The notes under the pieces were generated by a model. The model ran no database searches and had not been told where the DNA came from. It saw nothing but the letters and a program-made list of their open reading frames with translations. Below, in pieces: positions 1 to 6,960 of a DNA stretch of 64,000 nt. This DNA is from a virus: IMG/VR virus record IMGVR_UViG_3300025849_000018, positions 1 to 64,000 of that record; one strand, written 5' to 3'. Both the position numbers and the translations under genes were made by a program. Within the stretch, counting starts at the first letter, position 1. Every line of letters starts with the position of its first letter.

Positions 1-189
1 GATTAATAAGATGTTTGTGAACGCAATCTCCACCGCGAGTATGGTGTGATACCAAACCCACCTTGCCTTATAGACTTCTTGAATGTGTTGATTGTCTCCA
101 CTAGGAAGTTTATCTACGATCGCGTTGTCTAACGGGTTGTCTTCAACTGGAGTTTCCAGTTTTGTTAAGATTTTACCAAACCAATTCAT
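1..189 (-). CDS. Partial membrane protein downstream of gp43 (3' end beyond window)
   Basis: The reading frame opens with ATG at 189 and stays open to the window edge (63 codons). It begins MNWFGKILTKLETPVEDNPL and the visible end (about residues 45-63) is hydrophobic, so a membrane segment is likely. Its ATG overlaps the polymerase stop in an ATGA arrangement, which implies translational coupling. The product is not recognised. The rest of the gene lies outside the window. Confidence 0.75.
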   Translation of the reverse strand, partial: MNWFGKILTKLETPVEDNPLDNAIVDKLPSGDNQHIQEVYKARWVWYHTILAVEIAFTNILLI

Positions 190-2756
190 CTAAAAAAGTC
201 CTCCAGATTATTTTGTTGTTCTGCGCTCCATCCGATTACCGACAATATGATGTTCATCGGATCGAGATAACCTTTCTCAAACTGCGTATCGTAATCGATG
301 TATTGTTCAAGTCCGAATTCTTTCGGCAATTCACCTGTAGATGCGATTACTTTGTCGCGCAATGGATTTGGTAGTTTTAGATAACAAAACTTAATTTTCT
401 CACCATCTTTTATCTCTTCATATTTTTTAGTGAGACCATGTTTATTTAGTAGATGATTATACAGCAACACACCCTTGACCTGTATCGGTGATCCCTTTCG
501 ATAGATCGTATTCTTGTCAGCATAGGATTCAGAATATCTACGGCCATCACTGGATGTTTTCCATGCTGTCAGACTAACACCGCGAGGAAACGCAACCTTG
601 TCAAATTCAAGTGTGTTAAATTCTTCATGAATTTTACTGATAAAATTTTGCGTGGTCTTTTCATCAGAGTTCATAATCAACTTGAGTGTTTGTTTAATAT
701 ACTCACGGATCACCGACGGTGTTGAAGAACGTATTGCTTCAATGCCCATCATCTTGAGTTTGGGTTCATTGTATCGAACACCCTCGCTGTCCCAGACATT
801 CATGATGTATCGTTTCTTGGCAGTCCAGATCGCCTTGTCGCCAATGTTCTCGCGCTTCATAATCATCTTCTGATCATATGCATTCATGTAGTCTTTCAGT
901 TCTAGGTAAGATTTATCGATGAATGGTTCAATCTTCTCACTGGCAATCTTATCAAGAAAGTCGACGGGATTATCAGGTAGAACACGTTTAACCATTTCAT
1001 CAAAACAAATATAGACCGAGTCAGTATCAACTGCGACAACATAATCTTTCTCAGTGCCAAGGACTTTGTTAAGATACTCGTTGATTCGTTTTTCAATCCA
1101 ACGAATAGATAACTGACCAGACATCGTGATTGCTTCAGCATTCTTTTGTTCGAACCAACGGAAGTATTTGTTAGCGATGGCTCCGTAGGCAGAGTTCAGT
1201 AGAATCTTGAGAGCATATTGCATATTATGACTGCGGGATATCTCTCGCTCTAAGTCTGGCGTTGGGTTCTTTTGATATTCCTGTTGCGCTAATATCATTT
1301 TCTTTTTGTAGTTGACCCTATCGTTATACATGTTCTGCATTAAGACAGACAGAAAACCCTGTTTATCTTTGCGGTAGAAATTGCCGTTGGGTGTGACAGT
1401 GAGATTGCTCTCCTTCAGTTTTGATGTATCAATAGATTTATTAAGAAAAGATTCAACGCTAGATTTTGCAGCAATATCACCGAGATTGAATACATTTCTT
1501 CCTTGTTCGCGAGTATCGGGTGAAACATTATATTGCATAATTAGGTGAGGGTACAAACTGTTCAGGTCAAACGACATCACCCATTCGTGCATACCAACTT
1601 GCGGTTCTTTCACGAACCCGCCAACAATCTGACCAACATCATTGTTATATGGTTTCTTTGTTGGAATGACTATGTTCTGATCCATCAGATAGTTGTGTAT
1701 AATCGTGTCCCAAATCTTGAGAGTTGATAAACCATCTTCGTAGTTACAACCCGAATCATAAGTCAAAGCAAAGATCACATTTATAAAACCGAGTTGCTCT
1801 TCAAGCATAAAGATCAAATCAACATCTTTGATATTGTATTCAATAAATTTCTGATAGTCCTCTTTGTATAACGTATAAAGATTACCGTGTTCTGAGTAGT
1901 CAATCTTTTTCTCACCGAGTTCAAGTTCACAAATATAATCAAGGCGATAAGATTCTCTGGGTTGTAACTGAAACTTTTTATACACTGCCATGTAGTCTAG
2001 ATTAGCAATGCCATGTAGTTCGTAACCCTGACTCTTCTTTGTGCCTAAGGTAATGTTATACTCGCGAATCTTTCCCCACGGCGACAATCGACGAACATGA
2101 TCCTCACCGAGTAGTTTGCGAATCCGATTCACAAGATAAGGTATATCAAAGAACTCGGTGTTCCAACCAGTCAGCGCGTCAATATCAAACCCTTCCCAAG
2201 CCTTTAGAAACTTGCGAAGGAGTTGTATTTCATTCTCACACTTGAGATAGTAAACATTCTTATCATCTGTTACGAAGTCGCCGCAACCAATCACGACAGT
2301 CATGTTTCGTCGCTTGAGTGTAATCGCAGTGACTTCTTTTTCTGCCACGCCAGGTTCGGGGAATCCATCATCAGACGCCACCTCGATATCGAGTGCGACA
2401 ATGTTGATCTTGCTGGTGTCAGGTTTAATGTTCTTATAGTTATCGTAGATATAAGTATAGGCGAATCTATCGTAACCATAGATAGACATACCGTCGACAT
2501 TATCATATTTTTTTATAAAATCTTTTGCATCGTATATGCTTTTGATTGAACTGACTGGTTGAACCGGATTGTTATGTATGTCCGTGTAACCTGTCACATG
2601 TGTCGATGGTGTGAACATCATCGGTTCATAAGTGTACTGTTTCTGTACTCTCTCACCATTCTCATCAAAACCACGAAGATAAATATGATTACCATGGTTG
2701 AATACATTTGTGTAGAATGGTGAGAACTGTTCATCTCGGACAACGGATTTCTTCAT
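186..2756 (-). CDS. gp43: Family B DNA polymerase gp43
   Basis: Replicative DNA polymerase with 3'-5' exonuclease of T4-like phages, about 856 aa, close to T4 gp43 (898 aa). Visible motifs in order: an exonuclease motif DIEVASDDGFPEPG (about residue 120), polymerase motif A SFDLNSLYPHLI, motif B KILLNSAYGAIANKY and motif C VDTDSVY with the catalytic aspartates. The frame extends to a TTG at 2768, but GGAG lies just inside it at the right distance for the ATG at 2756, so 2756 is chosen. A promoter (2781-2809) lies directly upstream. It works with the gp44/62/45 clamp system further along the same strand. Confidence 0.98.
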   Translation of the reverse strand: MKKSVVRDEQFSPFYTNVFNHGNHIYLRGFDENGERVQKQYTYEPMMFTPSTHVTGYTDIHNNPVQPVSSIKSIYDAKDFIKKYDNVDGMSIYGYDRFAYTYIYDNYKNIKPDTSKINIVALDIEVASDDGFPEPGVAEKEVTAITLKRRNMTVVIGCGDFVTDDKNVYYLKCENEIQLLRKFLKAWEGFDIDALTGWNTEFFDIPYLVNRIRKLLGEDHVRRLSPWGKIREYNITLGTKKSQGYELHGIANLDYMAVYKKFQLQPRESYRLDYICELELGEKKIDYSEHGNLYTLYKEDYQKFIEYNIKDVDLIFMLEEQLGFINVIFALTYDSGCNYEDGLSTLKIWDTIIHNYLMDQNIVIPTKKPYNNDVGQIVGGFVKEPQVGMHEWVMSFDLNSLYPHLIMQYNVSPDTREQGRNVFNLGDIAAKSSVESFLNKSIDTSKLKESNLTVTPNGNFYRKDKQGFLSVLMQNMYNDRVNYKKKMILAQQEYQKNPTPDLEREISRSHNMQYALKILLNSAYGAIANKYFRWFEQKNAEAITMSGQLSIRWIEKRINEYLNKVLGTEKDYVVAVDTDSVYICFDEMVKRVLPDNPVDFLDKIASEKIEPFIDKSYLELKDYMNAYDQKMIMKRENIGDKAIWTAKKRYIMNVWDSEGVRYNEPKLKMMGIEAIRSSTPSVIREYIKQTLKLIMNSDEKTTQNFISKIHEEFNTLEFDKVAFPRGVSLTAWKTSSDGRRYSESYADKNTIYRKGSPIQVKGVLLYNHLLNKHGLTKKYEEIKDGEKIKFCYLKLPNPLRDKVIASTGELPKEFGLEQYIDYDTQFEKGYLDPMNIILSVIGWSAEQQNNLEDFFR

Positions 2757-2780
2757 ATGATACTCCAACTCATTAAACTA

Positions 2781-2809
2781 ATTATAACTCATTGCGAAGG
2801 CAAAGTAAA
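2781..2809 (-). promoter_or_regulatory. Sigma70-type promoter before gp43
   Basis: Minus-strand -35 TTTACT (2804-2809), 17-nt spacer and -10 TATAAT (2781-2786). It is positioned to transcribe gp43, whose start is 25 nt downstream of the -10. The -35 matches consensus in 4 of 6 bases. It falls between divergent gp43 and lysozyme. Confidence 0.6.
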
Positions 2810-2810
2810 G

Positions 2811-3257
2811 ATGAATAGAGAAAATATTTTCGAACAACTCAAGATTGATGAAGGTTGCATATATGAAATCTATGAGGACCATTTGGGGTATAATACATTC
2901 GGCATCGGTCATCTGATTACTGTTGATGATCCAGAATTCGGTCTATCAATCGGCACACCTGTATCGGAAAGTAGAGTGCAACAGGCTTTTGATAAAGATA
3001 TTTCTGCGGCGATTGATGATTGTTTCTCTGTGTTCGGTAAAAGGATTTTCAATTTCTTCACTGGAGAAGCTCAGGAAATACTGGTTAACATGATGTTCAA
3101 TTTAGGTCGTACTCGGTTTGTGAAATTTAAAAAAATGATTGCTGCTCTTAACCGATTTGATTATGAAGAAGCATCTAAAGAAGGCCGTGATAGTCTGTGG
3201 TACGAACAGGTGACCAATCGTGCTGAAAGACTGATGTCGCGACTTGAAGTTCAATGA
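2811..3257 (+). CDS. e: T4-type lysozyme (endolysin)
   Basis: Peptidoglycan-degrading endolysin of the T4 lysozyme family, 148 aa against 164 in T4. The N-terminus NIFEQLKIDEG...YEDHLGYNTFGIGHLIT aligns with T4 lysozyme and keeps the catalytic Glu (in IDEG), Asp (YEDH) and Thr (TFGIGH) order. The C-terminal part holds the conserved SLWYEQVTNRAERLM segment. The frame runs upstream to 2757, but the T4-like start is the ATG at 2811. It is one of only two plus-strand genes here and is followed by a small lipoprotein gene, so this may be a lysis pair. Confidence 0.93.
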   Translation: MNRENIFEQLKIDEGCIYEIYEDHLGYNTFGIGHLITVDDPEFGLSIGTPVSESRVQQAFDKDISAAIDDCFSVFGKRIFNFFTGEAQEILVNMMFNLGRTRFVKFKKMIAALNRFDYEEASKEGRDSLWYEQVTNRAERLMSRLEVQ

Positions 3258-3274
3258 TTTTATAAATAATATGT

Positions 3275-3451
3275 ATGAAATTACTGTCAATATTTTACAC
3301 TATACTTTTGATTGGTTGTGCCGAAATCACACACGTTGATGGCGAACTACCGAAGGTTAAACTTGTTGGCGCTGAAGAATACTGCACAGAAGAACTCAGA
3401 GCGAAGGTGAAAATGGATGAGTTCTTAATCACATGTACCATGAGGTTATAG
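3275..3451 (+). CDS. Small lipoprotein next to lysozyme (candidate o-spanin)
   Basis: A 58-codon ORF starting MKLLSIFYTILLIGCAEITH. The N-terminus is a short signal sequence ending in a lipobox-like LIGC, so Cys15 would be lipidated. It lies 17 nt after the lysozyme stop on the same strand, where lysis accessory genes are common. Outer-membrane spanins are small lipoproteins, but no i-spanin partner or proline-rich tail is visible, so the function is only a suggestion. No good ribosome binding site is seen. The mature part has two further cysteines. Confidence 0.55.
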   Translation: MKLLSIFYTILLIGCAEITHVDGELPKVKLVGAEEYCTEELRAKVKMDEFLITCTMRL

Positions 3452-3457
3452 TAAAAG

Positions 3458-3476
3458 GGCGACCGAAGTCGCCCCA
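3458..3476 (-). terminator. Rho-independent terminator with UUCG loop
   Basis: On the minus strand GGGCGAC-TTCG-GTCGCCC is followed by TTTTAC. It closes the transcript of the minus-strand small secreted protein and hsp20. The plus-strand reading has the stem but no U tract, so it is weaker for the lysozyme operon. Confidence 0.75.
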
Positions 3477-3479
3477 CGA

Positions 3480-3680
3480 TCACGCCTTAGTTTTTATATC
3501 ATCTTTCTTTTCAGCAACATAATACCAGTTTCCTGTAATAGGATTCTGTTTATGATTCTCCGACAGTTTCCAATCAATCACAACTTTAATTTGTCGTGCC
3601 TTGACCGCAACTTCTTCGATATTATTTGCTGAAGCGAAAGATGAGAAAAGACAAAGGCATATAATTGCCCAGTTTTTCAT
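3480..3680 (-). CDS. Small secreted protein of unknown function
   Basis: 66 aa. Residues 1-18 form a classical signal peptide (hydrophobic core AIICLCLFSSF, cleavage after ASA). The mature part is about 48 aa, charged, and holds NPITGNWYYVAEKK. It is probably periplasmic. It sits one base after the hsp20 stop and before a terminator, so it is the last gene of that transcript. Not recognised beyond this. Confidence 0.7.
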   Translation of the reverse strand: MKNWAIICLCLFSSFASANNIEEVAVKARQIKVVIDWKLSENHKQNPITGNWYYVAEKKDDIKTKA

Positions 3681-3681
3681 C

Positions 3682-4143
3682 TTAGTCCTCTGTGAGTAGT
3701 TGTTTATCCGTTTTTTCTTTCCACCTTGTGGAAATCGGGATATTGCGCGGACGCTTTTCTTCGGGAAGAACTACTTTCAGGTCAATGACCAATAGTCCGT
3801 CTATGAAATTAGCTCCGTCTACAACAACGTGTTCAGAGAGTCTAAAGGTTCGTGTGAACTTCTTTGCAGAAATTCCATGATGTAGATACGCGCGATTCTC
3901 TGGATCCTCAGGTTTGTCACCAGTTACAACCAGTAGACCTTCTTTAACATCTACAACGATGTCATCAGAAGAGTAACCAGCAAGTGCCAGTTCTACCGAG
4001 AATTCAGTTTCAGTGTGTTTGACTACGTTGTGTGGAGGATAGAGTTTGTTGTCGGACATATCTGACAGTCGCTCTATCTCCGACCAAACGTGATCAAAAC
4101 CAATGAAGTGTGAACGCGGGAATGAAAATGCTTTAGAAACCAT
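3682..4143 (-). CDS. hsp20: Hsp20 family small heat shock protein
   Basis: 153 aa with an alpha-crystallin domain: VVKHTETEFSVELALAGYSSDDIVVDVKEG, the GDK segment, and RTFRLSEHVVVDGANFIDGLLVIDL. The C-terminal IPI after the domain is the usual I-x-I oligomer motif. Hsp20 genes are common in marine T4-like phages, where they are thought to help protein folding during infection. The ATG at 4143 is chosen because AAGGAGA lies 7 nt upstream; an in-frame ATG 8 codons earlier would skip it. The 5' leader has two hairpins and a late promoter motif. Confidence 0.93.
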   Translation of the reverse strand: MVSKAFSFPRSHFIGFDHVWSEIERLSDMSDNKLYPPHNVVKHTETEFSVELALAGYSSDDIVVDVKEGLLVVTGDKPEDPENRAYLHHGISAKKFTRTFRLSEHVVVDGANFIDGLLVIDLKVVLPEEKRPRNIPISTRWKEKTDKQLLTED

Positions 4144-4178
4144 AACAGTTCTCCTTATATTAAGCAAGATTGTTGTTA

Positions 4179-4232
4179 ACCTCTACCGGATTATTCCGCG
4201 TAGAGAAGTGTCGACCCGATCCCACGGTATCG
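4179..4232 (-). other. Two hairpins in the hsp20 leader
   Basis: In minus-strand order, hairpin one pairs GTCGA..CCG with CGG..TCGAC, and hairpin two pairs CTCTAC..CGG with CCG..GTAGAG with one bulged base. Both lie between the late promoter motif and the hsp20 ribosome binding site, so they would be in the mRNA leader. Confidence 0.45.
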
Positions 4233-4240
4233 ACAAATTC

Positions 4241-4248
4241 TATTTATA
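4241..4248 (-). promoter_or_regulatory. T4-type late promoter TATAAATA (hsp20)
   Basis: Exact TATAAATA on the minus strand, followed by G. It is about 100 nt upstream of hsp20. It could serve gp55-dependent late transcription of hsp20 and the secreted small protein. Confidence 0.5.
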
Positions 4249-4299
4249 TATTTACCTTCCTACTTCTTGTAAATAGATTTCTTCTTCAATGTAACAGTC
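4245..4299 (-). repeat. Chimeric scar: DUF4338 3' end joined to piece of the 69-aa gene
   Basis: 4245-4275 is identical to 4920-4950 (the last codons and stop of the DUF4338 gene). 4275-4299 is identical to 6317-6341 (inside the 69-aa gene). The join is clean and keeps frame on the minus strand, reading DCYIEEEI then YLQEVGR and stop. It looks like a recombination or deletion product of a second copy of the 4920-6345 segment. Confidence 0.8.
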
Positions 4300-4327
4300 A
4301 GATGCACTACCATTGTGCTACCGAGGA
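4291..4327 (-). pseudogene. 5' half of a tRNA-Asn(GTT), truncated
   Basis: Minus strand from 4327: acceptor-like TCCTCGG, then TAGCACAATGGTAGTGCA, which gives a D stem GCAC/GTGC with a GG-containing loop, then TCTGA and the anticodon loop CTGTTAC (anticodon GTT, U33 and A37 present). The 3' anticodon strand and the T arm are missing, because the sequence passes into the chimeric scar. It starts 3 nt after the CCA of tRNA-Thr, as expected in a tandem tRNA cluster. Confidence 0.5.
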
Positions 4328-4330
4328 AGG

Positions 4331-4406
4331 TGGTGCCGCCACAAGGAATCGAACCTTGGACCTGATGCTTACAAGGCAACTGCTCTACCTGCTGAGCTAT
4401 AGCGGC
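4331..4406 (-). tRNA. tRNA-Thr (TGT)
   Basis: 76 nt including an encoded CCA. Acceptor stem GCCGCTA/TGGCGGC with one G-U pair, D arm AGCTCAGCAGGTAGAGC, anticodon loop CTTGTAA (anticodon TGT, U33) and T arm CAAGG-TTCGATT-CCTTG are all canonical. The anticodon stem has one T-T mismatch. The anticodon matches ACA codons, which are frequent in AT-rich phage genes. It lies next to a broken second tRNA. Confidence 0.93.
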
Positions 4407-4423
4407 AAACCTGTAACTATGAG

Positions 4424-4696
4424 TTATTTGTTTTCTACAAACTCATAAAGTTCTTTAGCACGGTTATTGATTTGATCAGACGTTGGCATAGGCGGAATTG
4501 CATTAATCAATTCATTAGATAATCTCTTTGCCTTATCAACTGCCTCCGGATAATTCTGGATCAAATCAATAGCTGTTTCAACTTGATTGTGAAGTTGCCA
4601 GAATGCATTCATCTGAACGTCATACTGTTGCATCTCAAGATCACGTGCCATTGAGAGTACATCGAACCGAAGTTCATAAGGTGTTTTGTTAGACAT
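4424..4696 (-). CDS. Conserved-looking phage protein, unknown function
   Basis: 90 aa, soluble and predicted mostly helical (for example MQQYDVQMNAFWQLHNQVETAIDLI). A good ribosome binding site AAGGAG lies 8 nt before the ATG at 4696. It sits upstream of tRNA-Thr on the same strand and may share its transcript. No domain is recognised. Confidence 0.75.
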   Translation of the reverse strand: MSNKTPYELRFDVLSMARDLEMQQYDVQMNAFWQLHNQVETAIDLIQNYPEAVDKAKRLSNELINAIPPMPTSDQINNRAKELYEFVENK

Positions 4697-4781
4697 AATA
4701 GTCTCCTTGTGTGTGTTGTGTGTGTTGAGCAGTTTTCCACATGCTCAGGTGGTATGTTATGATTCAGATATGCCACTATAG

Positions 4782-4850
4782 ATTATCTAACACATTCTGC
4801 GGTGAAGATTCACCATAGGGATCATCTGCTGCTTCGTCAGTGAATCCTGT
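4782..4850 (-). pseudogene. Orphan C-terminal gene fragment beside the direct repeat
   Basis: On the minus strand an open frame reads VETGFTDEAADDPYGESSPQ and on to NVLDNL and a stop at 4782, but has no start: it emerges from the 77-bp repeat copy. It looks like the tail of a gene cut by the rearrangement. The rest of 4699-4846 shows only a weak TGAGCA/TGCTCA hairpin and GT-rich sequence. Confidence 0.3.
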
Positions 4851-4923
4851 TTCTACGCATTTTCTATTACCCTATTTCTTAAACTGGTCGTACTAAAACT
4901 GTGCGATCTCCGATTGAAATATA
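4847..4923. repeat. 77-bp direct repeat, copy A
   Basis: 76 of 77 bases match 6484-6560. It carries a copy of the last 22 codons of the cytidylyltransferase gene plus the first codons of the 69-aa gene, but here it lies just past the DUF4338 stop codon. The two copies are 1637 bp apart and bracket the 69-aa and DUF4338 genes. Confidence 0.95.
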
Positions 4924-4926
4924 TAT

Positions 4927-6255
4927 TTACCTTCCTACTTCTTGTAAATATTTTTCTTTTGTTTGTTCCCAGTCCATAAAGATCAGATCGTCATAGTAAA
5001 GCGTTTCGTCAGATACACGATCATTCTTAATGAGACTTTTAATACGTTTGCTGGCATACTTATTCTTCCACAACTCCGTCAAATATTCGGTGCTTGTGTC
5101 AAAGAGAGGACGTAATTCAGACTGTTGACATTCTCCTCGCAAAAATTCTCTTGTGTTATCATACAATGGTGAGAAGTAAATACCGCGGGCATGTTCAGCG
5201 CTAATCAAGGTCTTGTCGATGCCAAGTTTACTGTATGTAAAATGATACGACCGGTTACGGTGATCGCGTTTTGCAGGTTGCCCTGATGGTTTGATTGCGC
5301 CATACCACTCGAAGTATTTGTATGTATGGTTTTTGTGCAACCAACTACGCATCAAATACTGTGTTTTTTTGGTCGCTTGATATGCAACACTACCTGAACT
5401 ATAACCCATTTTCTTCCAGTGTTTCAGATTATCATATTGCGATAGGCCACCCTGTTTTGTTTTACCGTAGAGTGAGGTTGTTGTAACTCCAACCAATGTA
5501 TCGCCATACTGACTTTTCCAATCATTCTGTATAGTATCAGACAAACACAGAAGAGCGAGCAACTTACCGCCAACATAGTTAAAACCCAGTGGTTGAGTTG
5601 GCACAATAGTCGAACCAATGGCCGTATAGTTGATCATATGTCCTTGAGTTTTCTTTTCACGTTCCCAACCAATCCACTTGTCACGCGGTGTAAGATCAAG
5701 GAAGTCGGATGATATACAGATCACACCAAGATACGTTTCTGTCACTTCATCAATCACAAGATAGTTTAGATTGCGACCTATGTTCGCTGAGTTTTTCATT
5801 GTCGAGGTAAAGGTACGAATTGCATTCCACTTTTCAGGTGTATTCGTTTTATTTGATGTCAAGATGAGTTTCGGAGTCAGTTTCGCATAACTTTCTAAAT
5901 TATCTGGTCGCCAGATGTTATCTCTCATCTCTTCAACAATCTTTGCGCGAGACGCATCGCAAAGTTGACTTTCAGGACCCCATAAGGTTTGTACTTCCCG
6001 AGTGGGATATTTGATATGCACTTCTTCCCACTTCTGGTAAAGTATATATTCACCGACAGTCATTTGCGACACATGTGCCAAGTCTTTAACGAGAGCATCT
6101 TTTAGCTCTTCATCGGAGACATCTTTTATTTCTTCGGGGGGATTTTTCTTTATCCAGATTTTATATTGATCTTCAATCGGTAGATGTGCATAGTCAGACA
6201 TTCTAACACATTCTTTTTCCGACGAAGCTTCTATACCTAGAAGAGATGTAAACAT
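4927..6255 (-). CDS. DUF4338 (DruA-like) protein
   Basis: 442 aa. The middle (about residues 180-300) resembles DUF4338, the domain of the Druantia defence protein DruA: RDKWIGWE, then a TAIGSTIVP block, GGKLLALLCLSD, DWKSQYGDTLVG and a WKKMGYSSGS segment. The assignment rests on remembered family patterns. The biochemical activity of the family is not known to me. The N- and C-terminal parts are not recognised. The start at 6255 has a weak GGAAAG site; an internal ATG at 6201 has none. The gene is flanked by 77-bp direct repeats, and its last codons recur in a scar at 4245, which suggests mobility or recombination. Alternative: an unrelated phage enzyme. Confidence 0.6.
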   Translation of the reverse strand: MFTSLLGIEASSEKECVRMSDYAHLPIEDQYKIWIKKNPPEEIKDVSDEELKDALVKDLAHVSQMTVGEYILYQKWEEVHIKYPTREVQTLWGPESQLCDASRAKIVEEMRDNIWRPDNLESYAKLTPKLILTSNKTNTPEKWNAIRTFTSTMKNSANIGRNLNYLVIDEVTETYLGVICISSDFLDLTPRDKWIGWEREKKTQGHMINYTAIGSTIVPTQPLGFNYVGGKLLALLCLSDTIQNDWKSQYGDTLVGVTTTSLYGKTKQGGLSQYDNLKHWKKMGYSSGSVAYQATKKTQYLMRSWLHKNHTYKYFEWYGAIKPSGQPAKRDHRNRSYHFTYSKLGIDKTLISAEHARGIYFSPLYDNTREFLRGECQQSELRPLFDTSTEYLTELWKNKYASKRIKSLIKNDRVSDETLYYDDLIFMDWEQTKEKYLQEVGR

Positions 6256-6287
6256 AACTTACTTTCCATTATATAATGATAATCAGT

Positions 6288-6497
6288 TCAGACGTAGTAA
6301 TGCCACGCGGTACTGGAGATTTCTTCTTCAATGTAACAGTCTGCACTAATGTTTTGTTTCGCCCAATGTAGTTCATTGATCATGCGATTATACCACTGCC
6401 GGTCATACTCCGAATGACACTTGGCAGCGTCCTTCTTTAGTTGACTAATCCTCATATCAAGATATTTGGATACATCTGGTTTTCTGTTTCTACGCAT
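6288..6497 (-). CDS. Small basic/acidic helical protein, unknown function
   Basis: 69 aa, beginning MRRNRKPDVSKYLDMRISQL, with a central YDRQWYNRMINELHWAKQ. Its ATG overlaps the end of the cytidylyltransferase gene (ATGCGTAG). A fragment of its 3' part (DCYIEEEI) is found in the scar at 4275-4299, where it continues into YLQEVGR rather than SSTAWHYYV. The present C-terminus may therefore be secondary. Confidence 0.65.
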   Translation of the reverse strand: MRRNRKPDVSKYLDMRISQLKKDAAKCHSEYDRQWYNRMINELHWAKQNISADCYIEEEISSTAWHYYV

Positions 6498-6560
6498 TTT
6501 CTATTACCCTATTTCTTAAACTGGTCGTACTAAAACTGTGCGATCTCCCATTGAAATATA
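6484..6560. repeat. 77-bp direct repeat, copy B
   Basis: Copy in its apparent native place, covering the 3' end of the cytidylyltransferase gene and the start of the 69-aa gene. It matches 4847-4923 with one substitution. Confidence 0.95.
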
Positions 6561-6927
6561 AATTTATCGATCGTTCTTTACAAATAGATTTGCCTGTGAA
6601 TTCGGTTTTTCTGTATTCTTCACCTAGTATACGAACATTAATAGGCAATGTCAAGAGTAAATCTTCTAAATCTTGTTCGGTGTTATATACTACAACTTCA
6701 TCAACATATTTTACAGCGCTCAGTTGTATCTGTCTCTCGATAATACTCTGTACTGGCTTGTTCTTTGTGTTTGGTCTATCAAATGTTGGATCATTTTGCA
6801 AACCAACAATCAGAAAGTCACATTGACGTTTTGCTTCTTCCAACATAGTGATATGACCTGCATGTAAAAGATCAAACGCAGATGCTGTAAACCCTATTTT
6901 ACCGCAGTCTTTATATTCTAGTTTCAC
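6490..6927 (-). CDS. Cytidylyltransferase-like nucleotidyltransferase
   Basis: 145 aa of the glycerol-3-phosphate cytidylyltransferase (TagD)/RfaE-II type. The HxGH motif is HAGH in FDLLHAGHITMLEEAK, and the C-terminal STTSLRNRV corresponds to the usual ISTT/SST-x-RxR signature. The family joins CTP or ATP to a phosphorylated alcohol or sugar for surface polymer synthesis. The substrate cannot be read from sequence. Similar genes are frequent in marine T4-like phages. An internal promoter lies at 6626-6654. Confidence 0.85.
   Translation of the reverse strand: MKLEYKDCGKIGFTASAFDLLHAGHITMLEEAKRQCDFLIVGLQNDPTFDRPNTKNKPVQSIIERQIQLSAVKYVDEVVVYNTEQDLEDLLLTLPINVRILGEEYRKTEFTGKSICKERSINLYFNGRSHSFSTTSLRNRVIENA
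6626..6654 (-). promoter_or_regulatory. Sigma70-type promoter inside the cytidylyltransferase gene
   Basis: Minus strand TTGACA (6649-6654), 17 nt, TATACT (6626-6631). It would transcribe the 69-aa and DUF4338 genes independently of the upstream gene. Confidence 0.65.
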
Positions 6928-6960
6928 AGTTTTTCATACCTGACACAAAAGTGTCCCATC

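Noticed and set aside
902-1141. Minus-strand alternative frames inside gp43
   Set aside because: They overlap the polymerase frame with its motifs B and C intact.
2757-2768. TTG start at 2768 for gp43
   Set aside because: The ribosome site lies inside this extension and fits the ATG at 2756.
3261-3268. Plus-strand TATAAATA as a late promoter for the lipoprotein
   Set aside because: It lies only 6 nt before the ATG, so transcripts would start inside the gene.
4255-4330. A full 76-nt tRNA from CCTTCCT to AGGAAGG
   Set aside because: The terminal pairing exists, but the D arm is out of register by 3 nt and no T arm is present; a broken tRNA-Asn half explains it better.
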